Shown: one piece after another, positions 23,279-31,728 of the stretch
Layout of the letters: each line of letters starts with the position of its first letter
Position numbering within the stretch: position 1 is the stretch's first letter
Assembly (NCBI RefSeq): GCF_000379925.1
Contig: NZ_KB904237.1
Location: forward strand, 1-39,442
DNA: 39,442 bases
DNA from: Porphyromonas levii DSM 23370
GTDB taxonomy: Bacteria > Bacteroidota > Bacteroidia > Bacteroidales > Porphyromonadaceae
Direction: 5' to 3'
Program-made: the position numbers and the translations under genes
The notes under the pieces: model-generated
Databases searched by the model: none
What the model was told of the DNA's origin: nothing
Seen by the model: the letters and a program-made list of their open reading frames with translations, nothing else

Positions 23279-24961
23279 ATGAACAGAAGAAACTTTGCTC
23301 TGCTTTGGTCGATCTTTCTAGCGATCTTAGTGTCGAGCTGTACCAATCTTGACGAAATCTATCGTCGTTTAGATGATTACGGAACACGGTTAACCCGTGT
23401 GGAAGAGAAAGTACTCATCGCTAACGGAGACATCAAGACTCTTCAGGCTTTAATCAAAGCTCAGGAGGATAATATCACCATTAAGAGTTGGCGCCCACTA
23501 GATGATAAGAGTGGCTACGTACTCACTATGAGCGATGGAAATACCATTGTCCTCAAAAACGGAGCAGATGGTGCTTCATCTAACATTGGGGTAAAGCGTG
23601 CCACTGACGATGGGCTGCTATACTGGACCATGAATGGAGCATTTATGTATGATGAACACGGCAATAAGATTCGAGCACAAGGGGTAGATGGGGCACCTGG
23701 TATCACTCCACAGCTAAGGATCGAAAGAGGCTACTGGGAATACAGCTTAGATGGCAAGAATTGGCACCTAGTGCTCGATGCCAACTTTGCTCCAGTAAAG
23801 GCCAATGGTGAGAATATAGAGGAGGTACTGGATATCAAAGAGACCAGTACCCACATTGTTATCACCTTTAAGGGGCAAGTATTCGTCATCTCCAAGACAG
23901 GAGCAGGCAGTGGCACAGGTGGTGATCAACCTATTAACCCACAAAAACCAGCACCACGTCTCGAAATCAAAGAAAAAAAGGTGGAAATATATGAAAATGG
24001 AACCTATACTCTGGACGTGAAGATAGAGCCCCAAGAGCATTACACCCTCGATGATATTCAATGGAGTAGCACTGCACCAGATGTGGTGACAGTAGAAAAG
24101 GGGATTCTGACGGCCACAGCACCTGGAGAAGCCGAAATTACTGCAAAGGTAGGGAAAGTGAAAGTGACGATATATGTGGTGGTGAAAAAGTTATTGACCA
24201 TTAGTCTTGAGGTCACAGATATCAAGGTGATTTCTGCCAAGTTGAATATTACGCCTGACAATGAAACAGCTACCTATTGTGCTGGATGTTTGAAAATGAG
24301 TACTTGGTTAAAGAACATGGGGAAACGTGAACCGAAGAATGCACAAGAAGTTTTTGAAAAGCTAGATAAGCCTTTTTTTGTTAGCATAACAAAATCCGAG
24401 GATGCTTGGCGCAATGTATTACCTAAGTATCTTGATCGTGGCAAACATATTTATACCCCAAGAGACTATGGTGCAGATGCCCGCCCTGGAGACGAAATGA
24501 TTGCTTATGCTTATGGGCTCACTGTGGAGGGAGAGATTAGTGGAGAATTAGTTTACAAGATCTTTACTCTAAAAAAATCTGTAAAGGATCCAAACTTTAC
24601 CTTTGAGATTAGTGAAATACAAACAACAAGCGATGCAGTAATAGCAAAAATAATGCCTAGCAAAGACAATATGCAATATGCTATTACTTTGCAGCAGGGT
24701 GGGTATGCGAAACTTCTCAAAAAGTATCTTGAAAGTAAAGACCCTATCGAAAAAGAAAAATTGTATGATATGCTTTACGAGCGTGCAAAAGACAAAGCGG
24801 TTCTCAAAAAAAGAGGACAGTACACTATCGGGAAGAACGACTTTGCCCCACGTCGTCCAAATACTGAACAAGTCTTGGTCGTCTTTGGTTATGACGAGGA
24901 GAATGGTATTACTTCAGATGTAAAGTTCATCACGGGAAAAACAAAAACACTAAATGAATAA
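23279..24961 (+). CDS. Surface lipoprotein with DUF4988 (PL29-lyase N-terminal-like) and Big2 domains
   Basis: 560 aa. Lipoprotein signal with Cys21 (LAILVSSC). Residues about 24-70 are a coiled coil (DEIYRRLDDYGTRLTRVEEK...), followed by a DUF4988-type region (about 70-215; SGYVLTMSDGNTIVLKNG, then WEYSLDGKNWHLV). An Ig-like Big2 domain spans about 226-302 (DIQWSSTAPDVVTVEKGILTA). The C-terminal 258 residues look like two diverged copies of a ~125-aa unit: LEVTDIKVISAKLNITPDNETATY matches FEISEIQTTSDAVIAKIMPSKDNMQY. No lyase catalytic domain is present. Probably a surface adhesin or scaffold. It lies 12 bp before the BACON lipoprotein. Confidence 0.75.
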   Translation: MNRRNFALLWSIFLAILVSSCTNLDEIYRRLDDYGTRLTRVEEKVLIANGDIKTLQALIKAQEDNITIKSWRPLDDKSGYVLTMSDGNTIVLKNGADGASSNIGVKRATDDGLLYWTMNGAFMYDEHGNKIRAQGVDGAPGITPQLRIERGYWEYSLDGKNWHLVLDANFAPVKANGENIEEVLDIKETSTHIVITFKGQVFVISKTGAGSGTGGDQPINPQKPAPRLEIKEKKVEIYENGTYTLDVKIEPQEHYTLDDIQWSSTAPDVVTVEKGILTATAPGEAEITAKVGKVKVTIYVVVKKLLTISLEVTDIKVISAKLNITPDNETATYCAGCLKMSTWLKNMGKREPKNAQEVFEKLDKPFFVSITKSEDAWRNVLPKYLDRGKHIYTPRDYGADARPGDEMIAYAYGLTVEGEISGELVYKIFTLKKSVKDPNFTFEISEIQTTSDAVIAKIMPSKDNMQYAITLQQGGYAKLLKKYLESKDPIEKEKLYDMLYERAKDKAVLKKRGQYTIGKNDFAPRRPNTEQVLVVFGYDEENGITSDVKFITGKTKTLNE

Positions 24962-24973
24962 ACAGAAGATAAC

Positions 24974-26464
24974 ATGAAACCGTTGAAAAGATACATAGCT
25001 GTTGCGATGGTTTTTGCAGTACTCTTGCAGAGCTGCCAGCAACAAGTACCCGAAGAGATTAGTATAGAGCTTTCTGACTATAGTACCATTGACTTCCCAA
25101 GCCAAGGGAGTGAGAAGGTAATTAATGTGACGACCAATGCTACCTATTGGCAGGCCTACCCCAATGCGTCTTGGGTAGAGATAGAGCATAATCTAGGGTC
25201 TTTCTTAGTAAAAGCTCAGCCTAATAGCACTACTGAGGAGCGGAAAGCTAGTATCCTAGTCCACGCTAAGGGTACTGGTGTGACGCAGACTTTGATGGTG
25301 ACCCAAGCTGCTGGGCGTAGTGCTTTGGAGGTGCAAAAGAATGAGGTGAAGTTTGACCAAATTGAACAGGAAAAGACCATCAAGGTCAATACTGTATCAG
25401 ACAATTGGTCTATAGAAAATACAGCCCCAGAGTGGATCACAGCCAAAGCTTCTGTAGAGGAGCGCTTGCTCTACATTAGTGTGAAAGAGAATAGTAGCAC
25501 TGACTCCCGGAGTGCCAAGCTCTTTGTACAGGCTGGCGAAAAGATAGAGGAAATAGTGGTACACCAGAGTGGTAGCCTTTACTACATCCTCCCCTTACTC
25601 ACGCCTGGCAGTAATATACGAGATGTGAGGGAGTTTGAGCTAGCACGCCATAGTCTATTGGAGACAGATGATAGTTACCTTAAGGGAGGGGCACATACCT
25701 ACTTCACAAAGAGTCCTGTCTTCTACAAGGTGGTCTACACCTTCTCCAAGGATATCATCAATGGTGCCACCCTCTACCCAAAAGATACTGGGATGCTAAC
25801 GAGTGAGGGGCTACATCATTTCCTCACCAAGGAGGGCTACCAAGCCAAGGCGGAGAGCCAGCACGAAAAAGTCTATGTCCGCCATACCGAAGTAGGTGAG
25901 GCGAAGTATGAGATTGTGGCGAATGTAGCCTTTGCAATCCCTAATACAGACCCTAGTATCATCTTTAGGATTGTACCTCGCCAGCCTAAGGTCATGCCTA
26001 CATTTGAGAAGATTCCTCTCTCCGAGCTCTATATCAAGAAGCTCAATAAGAATGCTGTTGTGGCATGGGAATCTACCCATGGCGGCATACAATCTCGTAG
26101 TAAATCAAAGCCAACATTCCTTTACTTCGATATCTTTGACACCACATATATAGGGAGAGATTATTCATTCTCAAAAGAAGGTGACCAAGTGACTCAGATG
26201 CGAGCATTTATTTACGACATTTCCAAAGTCTTCTATCGAGCAGGGACAAGTTACCTAATGACAGACGAATTTAAGAACCTACTAAAGAAGGAGGGCTTTA
26301 AATTCTATCAGCAAACACCAGATGACTTCCGCCAGCTTTATCGTAATGATGAAAAGGGGTGTATCTTTGGGGTCAGAGTGGCACAGGTAACTGGGGTCAA
26401 TGATGGTACGCCTTGTTTGATGTTTATGTATTTACCGATCCCTGAGCAAAGAGAAGAGAAGTAA
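24974..26464 (+). CDS. Surface lipoprotein with two BACON domains and a duplicated C-terminal unit
   Basis: 496 aa. Lipobox at Cys21 (FAVLLQSC). Two BACON beta-sandwich domains follow in tandem (about 30-115 and 116-197), each with the characteristic WI-type core and ending in VTQAAG or VHQSG. The rest (about 198-496) contains two related segments: LTSEGLHHFLTKEGY...FRIVP and MTDEFKNLLKKEGF...MFMYLP. BACON domains usually bind mucin or glycans in surface proteins of Bacteroidales. Its TAA shares an A with the ATG of the protease gene, so translational coupling is likely. Specific ligand unknown. Confidence 0.75.
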   Translation: MKPLKRYIAVAMVFAVLLQSCQQQVPEEISIELSDYSTIDFPSQGSEKVINVTTNATYWQAYPNASWVEIEHNLGSFLVKAQPNSTTEERKASILVHAKGTGVTQTLMVTQAAGRSALEVQKNEVKFDQIEQEKTIKVNTVSDNWSIENTAPEWITAKASVEERLLYISVKENSSTDSRSAKLFVQAGEKIEEIVVHQSGSLYYILPLLTPGSNIRDVREFELARHSLLETDDSYLKGGAHTYFTKSPVFYKVVYTFSKDIINGATLYPKDTGMLTSEGLHHFLTKEGYQAKAESQHEKVYVRHTEVGEAKYEIVANVAFAIPNTDPSIIFRIVPRQPKVMPTFEKIPLSELYIKKLNKNAVVAWESTHGGIQSRSKSKPTFLYFDIFDTTYIGRDYSFSKEGDQVTQMRAFIYDISKVFYRAGTSYLMTDEFKNLLKKEGFKFYQQTPDDFRQLYRNDEKGCIFGVRVAQVTGVNDGTPCLMFMYLPIPEQREEK

Positions 26465-29193
26465 TGAAAGAAAGTAAATATATATTGAGAGGTCTTTGGC
26501 CTGTTATTTTTGGGACACTGTTGATTCTTTCTTCTTGTCAGAATGAGCGAAAACCGTTACAAGACAATCTTCTTGAAGAACAAATAGAGCAGACTAGGGA
26601 AGAAGTTGCTCTAACCGGTGATCTTATCTTTCAGCAAGGGCTATTGCGTGTAAAGCTATCCGAAGAGTTGGCTAGCCAGCTCCATATTACAGAGACTACA
26701 GGGAATCAATCACTCCGTAGTGGCGTGCCTGCACTAGACCAATGGATGGCAGAAGTTGGAGTTCAGGAGATGAAGCGCGTTTTCCCCGAGGGTACGGGAG
26801 CTATTAAGGAGCGACGCCGTGCAGCAGGACTGCATCTTTGGTTCGATCTTATTTTCAATGATGACTACCCCCTCACACGTGCCTCCTCTTCTGTCAGAGC
26901 TCTCCCTGGAATAGAAATAGTGGAGCAAATAATCGTTGATCCAACCCCCATCCCAGCAGGTATAGTTGCTCCATCTTATTCCCAAGCACGTTCTCAAGGG
27001 AAGTTCGCTCCGAACGACCCCCGCTATTCTGAGCAGTGGTATCTCAATAATACTGGTTGGCTACCTAATTCTGTTGCAGGTATGGATGCCAATGTAGAAA
27101 GGGCTTGGGAAATAGAAACTGGAAAAGGGAATGTAATCGTAGCTATTATGGATACTGGAGTGGATATTACGCACCCTGATCTTATTGGGAACCTTTGGCG
27201 TAATCCAAAGCCTGAGTTTGGTGGTGACCTACACGGTTGGAACTTTGTTTTTAATCAGGCAGAGATTGATGCGGAAAACCACGGCACTCACGTTGCTGGG
27301 ACGGTCGCTGCCACTCGCAACAATGGCATTGGGGTGGCTGGTATTGCTGGTGGCGATGGGAGTTCCGAGAGTGGTGCGAAGTTGATGTGCCTAGAAATTA
27401 TATCTTCAAAACTCAATAACAATGCTTCTGTTCCTGCTGCTTTTGTCTATGCTGCCGATCATGGAGCCGTGATTGCACAGAATTCTTGGGGTTATGGTGC
27501 TGGAAGTAATATCTTCGACCTCAGTCCTTCTGTGAAGACAGGTGTTGAGTATTTTATCAGAAATGCTGGAGTGGATGCTTCCTCTGGGAAGCAGCGTGCC
27601 GATTCTCCTATGAAGGGAGGCATAATATTTTTCTCGGCAGGGAATAATAATAAGGAGTTTTATTATATGCCAGCAGCTTACCCAGAGAATGTTGCGGTAG
27701 CCTCTGTAGGACCATCTGGTAAGCGTGCTATGTACTCCAATTATGGCTCTTGGATAGATATCTCCGCCCCTGGAGGAGACTCTGACTATGGTAACCCTCA
27801 AGGTCTAATTCTTAATACTTTTGCCGAAGGACTTTATGGCTATATGCAGGGGACCTCAATGGCGACACCCGTGGTTTCTGGTGTTGCAGCCTTAGTCCTT
27901 TCCAAGTTTGGTGGCGAGGGTTACACTAATGAAGATTTGAAGCGTCGACTCTTTGGTTCTCTTCGTCCGTTCAACATAGACGAGGTGAATCCAACCATTA
28001 AGGGGAAGATGGGAGTAGGATATTTAGATGCTTATGCTGCTCTTCAAGATGCTGGGACTATCCCCCCTCAATCAGTCTCTTCAGCTTCTATTGATACAAG
28101 TTTTGAAGAGATAACTCTTTCTTGGAAGGCCGTCGCTGATGCTGACGATGGTACTGCTTTGGCTTATCATGTGTTCTGGAGCAGCAACGGTTCTATTACG
28201 AAAAAGAATATTAGTAAGGCAGGACACATTCGTGTAAATGCTGTTGGGAAGAAAGACGGTGATACTATTGTACAAGTAATTTCGGGTCTTAAGATCAATA
28301 CCCTCTATCACTTTGCTATTGTAGCCGAAGACCGCTGGGGACATACTTCATCACCTTACTTATTTGAAGTTACCACGAAGCAGGCACGATCTGTAAGCCT
28401 TACACCCTCTCTGGTTGAGACGATACACCTCGCTTCTACCCAACCCTATACCTTAGAGGTAGAGGTGATGGAGCCTAATAACTTGCCTTGGGAATACACA
28501 TTGGCAGGTGATCTGAAAGGTGTCACCTCTAAGCGCGAAGGCAATAAGATATCTATAAAGCTGAGGAGAGTATTGCCTATGGGAGAATATGGTCTGAAGC
28601 TCATGGTCTCTAATAAGTATCAGACCAGTGAGCTATTGGTGCCTTTTGTAGTGGCTGAGAATAGATCACCTTTGCTCACCAAGACGTTGGCAAAGCAGTA
28701 TCTACCTCTTGAGCATGAAGCCTTGAGCATCTCGCTCAATGAATTCTTTAGTGACCCAGATGGCGATGCGCTCCAATATGAGGTACGCTCTACTGTGCCA
28801 CAAGTGGCAATCACGGAGGTACTTGATGACAAGTTCACCATCAAACCAATAAAGATGGGCACCACCCATATCGAGGTGACCGCTCGGGATAGCTTCGGCG
28901 CTAAAGCACGCCTCAACTTCGACCTCCAGGTGGTAAAGGACGATATCGTGTATGTGGTTTATCCAGTGCCAGTAGCTAAGGATCTGAATATCCGCTTGAG
29001 CGATGAGGTGTACTCCGCACAGATAACCATCTTGACGCCTATGGGTGCTCAGAAGATGAGGCGCTTTGTCAAGGTTAGAGAGGACGAAGACCGCCAGGTG
29101 GTTCTGAATGTTTCAGAGCTTGAGATTGGCTCCTACGTACTCGAAGTCACCGCCAATGGCAAAGTATTCAAGCAAAACATAATTAAAAACTAA
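26464..29193 (+). CDS. Subtilisin-like (S8) protease lipoprotein with T9SS type A C-terminal domain
   Basis: 909 aa. N-terminus has a lipobox (LLILSSC, Cys25). A propeptide-like region (about 40-180) precedes the S8 catalytic domain with Asp230 (AIMDTGVDITHPDL), His273 (NHGTHVAGT), oxyanion Asn340 (QNSWGYG) and Ser465 (GTSMATPVVSG), all intact. Then come a fibronectin-III-like domain (about 540-640), beta-sandwich regions, a cadherin-like segment (FFSDPDGDALQYEV) and a C-terminal domain from about 833 (YPVPVAKDLNI...GSYVLEV, ending KQNIIKN) of T9SS type A. A lipobox together with a T9SS signal is unusual. Predicted active surface protease; substrate unknown. Confidence 0.88.
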   Translation: MKESKYILRGLWPVIFGTLLILSSCQNERKPLQDNLLEEQIEQTREEVALTGDLIFQQGLLRVKLSEELASQLHITETTGNQSLRSGVPALDQWMAEVGVQEMKRVFPEGTGAIKERRRAAGLHLWFDLIFNDDYPLTRASSSVRALPGIEIVEQIIVDPTPIPAGIVAPSYSQARSQGKFAPNDPRYSEQWYLNNTGWLPNSVAGMDANVERAWEIETGKGNVIVAIMDTGVDITHPDLIGNLWRNPKPEFGGDLHGWNFVFNQAEIDAENHGTHVAGTVAATRNNGIGVAGIAGGDGSSESGAKLMCLEIISSKLNNNASVPAAFVYAADHGAVIAQNSWGYGAGSNIFDLSPSVKTGVEYFIRNAGVDASSGKQRADSPMKGGIIFFSAGNNNKEFYYMPAAYPENVAVASVGPSGKRAMYSNYGSWIDISAPGGDSDYGNPQGLILNTFAEGLYGYMQGTSMATPVVSGVAALVLSKFGGEGYTNEDLKRRLFGSLRPFNIDEVNPTIKGKMGVGYLDAYAALQDAGTIPPQSVSSASIDTSFEEITLSWKAVADADDGTALAYHVFWSSNGSITKKNISKAGHIRVNAVGKKDGDTIVQVISGLKINTLYHFAIVAEDRWGHTSSPYLFEVTTKQARSVSLTPSLVETIHLASTQPYTLEVEVMEPNNLPWEYTLAGDLKGVTSKREGNKISIKLRRVLPMGEYGLKLMVSNKYQTSELLVPFVVAENRSPLLTKTLAKQYLPLEHEALSISLNEFFSDPDGDALQYEVRSTVPQVAITEVLDDKFTIKPIKMGTTHIEVTARDSFGAKARLNFDLQVVKDDIVYVVYPVPVAKDLNIRLSDEVYSAQITILTPMGAQKMRRFVKVREDEDRQVVLNVSELEIGSYVLEVTANGKVFKQNIIKN

Positions 29194-29201
29194 CCTAGGA
29201 T

Positions 29202-30152
29202 ATGAAACGTATATTTTGGACTGTAACAGCTCTACTACTCTCGATGAGTACAGTAGGTCTTCGGGCACAAACTGCGTACTCTTCAATGGAGTTTATGCAA
29301 TACAATCCCGATGCTCAGAGCGCAGGTATGGGGCATACGTACCTAGGTGGTGGGCGTGGCATGTACCTCTACGGTGATCCTACCTCTTTTGGTAAGGCTA
29401 GTGACCGCTTGTACGCCTCCTACTCTATGTCGGTATTGCCACAGAGTGGAGAGGGACACACCTTCTGGAATAGCCTCTCGGCTGGCTATAAGTTCAGCCC
29501 TAGGTGGAGCATCATGGCAGGCTTTAGGACTCAGACGAGCCCCAAGGTGACCGTGGTAGACCAGACTGGTATGGAAGTAGGTGCTGTTCGCCCCAATAAC
29601 TTTAGTCTCGACCTCGGCGCTACTATGGCTATCACTGAGCAATGGCAGGGATTCGTGAGGGGTAGTTATATCCATAGCTACCAAGGCTTGAATGCCTCGG
29701 GCTTCGGGCTCTCTATCGGAGCCAATTACGTTAGCGAAGCTATGCTCTATAGTCTGCCAGTAGACTACTCTATCACCGCAGCGTTGACCAATTTCGGCTG
29801 GGGCATGAAGTACGATGTAGGTAAGCGTGAGGTGGGACTGCCTGCAGCAATGGAGGTAGGCGGACGTATGGGTGTCCTTGTGTCAGACGACCACGAGGTG
29901 TCCTTGGCTGCCTTGATGGGCTGCGAGCTGCGTTCGTCTGTCTCTAACCGCGTATTTGGTGGCTTGGGTATAGAGTACGAGTTTATGAAGTACGCTTCAC
30001 TCCGTGCGGGCTACAACTACAGGGCTAACCTCAATACCTTCTCTATAGGTCTGGGTGGTCAGTACAAGTTTGCTTCGGTCGACTTGGCTTACCTTATGAC
30101 CAAGAGGAGTGCGTTCAACCAACTTAGGTTGGGCTTGAATATCGCCTTCTAA
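29202..30152 (+). CDS. PorV/PorQ-family outer membrane beta-barrel
   Basis: 316 aa with a signal peptide (cut after VGLRAQ-type sequence, mature start near AQTAYSS). The mature N-terminus SMEFMQYNPDAQSAGMG matches the PorV/PorQ pattern (FLxIxxDARSAGMG). Alternating strands follow and the protein ends in an aromatic LGLNIAF, as expected for barrel insertion. PorV shuttles T9SS cargo to the attachment complex, and PorQ-like proteins are T9SS accessories. Its position 8 bp after a T9SS-tagged protease suggests a dedicated helper, though it may instead be a paralog with another role. A strong terminator follows. Confidence 0.75.
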   Translation: MKRIFWTVTALLLSMSTVGLRAQTAYSSMEFMQYNPDAQSAGMGHTYLGGGRGMYLYGDPTSFGKASDRLYASYSMSVLPQSGEGHTFWNSLSAGYKFSPRWSIMAGFRTQTSPKVTVVDQTGMEVGAVRPNNFSLDLGATMAITEQWQGFVRGSYIHSYQGLNASGFGLSIGANYVSEAMLYSLPVDYSITAALTNFGWGMKYDVGKREVGLPAAMEVGGRMGVLVSDDHEVSLAALMGCELRSSVSNRVFGGLGIEYEFMKYASLRAGYNYRANLNTFSIGLGGQYKFASVDLAYLMTKRSAFNQLRLGLNIAF

Positions 30153-30206
30153 TCCACTAGCGATTACGGCTACCGATATAATATATATTGTGTAGCGAGC
30201 AAAGAA

Positions 30207-30245
30207 AAGGGCTGATTCCTATCCATAGGGTCAGCCCTTCTTTTT
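30207..30245 (+). terminator. Rho-independent terminator of the protease/PorV-like operon
   Basis: AAGGGCTGA (30207-30215) pairs with TCAGCCCTT (30231-30239), with an inner CCTAT/ATAGG stem, followed by CTTTTTG. It lies 55 bp after the barrel gene. Confidence 0.85.
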
Positions 30246-30266
30246 GGGCAAGGTTCGTTATTAGAT

Positions 30267-30433
30267 GAGAATGTTGCACGAAGTGCCATTCTCGCCGATT
30301 TGCTTGCAAATCGGCTGAGACGTTGCACGGTGGTGAAATACAAGACACTGAGACTGAGGCTGACGGGAGCGTACTCACGTACGTGACCGAAGCCGAATGT
30401 CGAAAGTAACGCAGTAGTTCGCCACCGTGCCAC
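30267..30433 (+). repeat. Multi-hairpin repeat element, copy B
   Basis: Same orientation and nearly the same sequence as copy A (9310-9476), with differences at about 4 of 162 positions. Hairpins 1 and 2 are unchanged. In the long closing stem of domain 3, the single mismatch found in copy A (C opposite A) is repaired to a pair, while a different position is mismatched, so the stem is kept at similar stability. GAGAC just before and GTCTC just after can extend the closure. It lies between an operon terminator and the PAP2-gene promoter, without obvious coding capacity. Confidence 0.8.
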
Positions 30434-30498
30434 AGTCTCTAGATAGGCACTGGTGGAGCGCAGTAATGACCTGTGTATACGATTAGAGGCAAAATTGG

Positions 30499-30506
30499 TA
30501 TATTTG
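30499..30506 (+). promoter_or_regulatory. -7 element immediately before the PAP2 gene
   Basis: TATATTTG matches TAnnTTTG and ends only 4 nt before the ATG at 30511. The predicted transcription start falls on or very near the A of this ATG, so the mRNA may be leaderless, or translation may start at the second ATG (30523). No clear -33 element. Confidence 0.5.
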
Positions 30507-30510
30507 TAGC

Positions 30511-31719
30511 ATGAGTAAGAAGATGATTCTAGTTGCGCTTATGCCCTTGTTGCTCGCCTTGCCTATGGCCGGCGAAGAGCAGCCCGATAGCATACAAGTA
30601 CAAGCTCCTGCATATACCTCTCTGGTCGATCTTAAGCCATTGAGGATGGGGCTAGGCGTGGTGCTGCCTATGGTGGCATACGACTTCATGTACTACAAGC
30701 AGGATGTCTCTATCTCTAGGATGAGGGAGCACTATACCCCTGGTTACAAAATGGGGTGGGACAACGTTACTCAGTTTGTCCCCCTAGGGGTTACTTGGGG
30801 GATGCGTTTGTCTGGTCTCGAAGGTCGTTCGGCAAGCCATTGGGAAGCCCTTTCGGCACATGCCATATCGTATGCTGTGGCGATGGGTACCGTATATGCC
30901 GGTAAGTACCTCACAAAGCGCATCCGACCCGACGCAAGCAATCAATACTCTTTCCCCTCGGGGCATACCGCTTTCGCTTTTGCTGGTGCGACCATTTTGG
31001 ATGCCGAGTATGGGAGCAGGTATCCTTGGCTATCGGCCGCAGGATATGGGGTAGCCACACTGACAGCGGTGGGCAGGGTGCTCAATAACCGACACTGGGC
31101 TACCGACGTGGTCACAGGTGCAGGCGTGGGTATTGCTGCCACCTACATTGGTTACCTCCTCAACGACCTGATGTGGGGCAGAGGACTAGAACGATTTGAA
31201 CTTACAGAAGAGCGGGAAAATGCATTCTCTTGGGGCTACCTGATGCTTCGTAAGGGACGCAGTGACCTCCTCACCAATATAAAAGGGGCGTACGAAGGCA
31301 AGCTGGGAAGCGATGTCAGCCTCCTAGTACGCTATCCGATGTACCGACAGATAGGGCTACAGATGCAAGGCTCTCTATGGGAGAGCTACAATCCCGAGCA
31401 TGCCGAAGGTGTGCAGAGCTTCGCCGTATTGCTGGGCGCCGACTTCATGCAGGGTTTCTGGCATGGGCGCTTATGGGTAGATGGCAAGGTGGGGGCAGGC
31501 TACCATCTTCCTATTAAGCTAAGCAAAGGGTATAGAGGCACGCCACGTACCGAAGCCCTACAGCTGACCAAAGGTGGCTTTGTAGCACAAGCAAGCGTGG
31601 GACTGAGCTATGTCCTCACCGACCGTATGGCTCTTAACCTCGCAGTAGACTATACCCTCCTCCCCAAATATCGGCTCAAGGGCTTTGGCGGTAGTGTAGG
31701 ATTGGCATACATATTTTAG
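30511..31719 (+). CDS. PAP2-family phosphatase with C-terminal outer-membrane barrel
   Basis: 402 aa. A signal peptide (about 1-20, MILVALMPLLLALPMAGE) is followed by a membrane-associated PAP2 acid phosphatase domain: KRIRPD (motif 1), YSFPSGHTAF with His152 (motif 2) and GRVLNNRHWATD with His195 and Asp199 (motif 3). After about residue 230 the sequence changes to alternating strands ending GGSVGLAYIF, a beta-barrel-like end. Such proteins dephosphorylate lipid phosphates; in Porphyromonas related PAP2 enzymes act on lipid A or undecaprenyl phosphates, but the substrate here is not identifiable. It lies 9 bp before mutS. Confidence 0.82.
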   Translation: MSKKMILVALMPLLLALPMAGEEQPDSIQVQAPAYTSLVDLKPLRMGLGVVLPMVAYDFMYYKQDVSISRMREHYTPGYKMGWDNVTQFVPLGVTWGMRLSGLEGRSASHWEALSAHAISYAVAMGTVYAGKYLTKRIRPDASNQYSFPSGHTAFAFAGATILDAEYGSRYPWLSAAGYGVATLTAVGRVLNNRHWATDVVTGAGVGIAATYIGYLLNDLMWGRGLERFELTEERENAFSWGYLMLRKGRSDLLTNIKGAYEGKLGSDVSLLVRYPMYRQIGLQMQGSLWESYNPEHAEGVQSFAVLLGADFMQGFWHGRLWVDGKVGAGYHLPIKLSKGYRGTPRTEALQLTKGGFVAQASVGLSYVLTDRMALNLAVDYTLLPKYRLKGFGGSVGLAYIF

Positions 31720-31728
31720 GAAGTGAGC

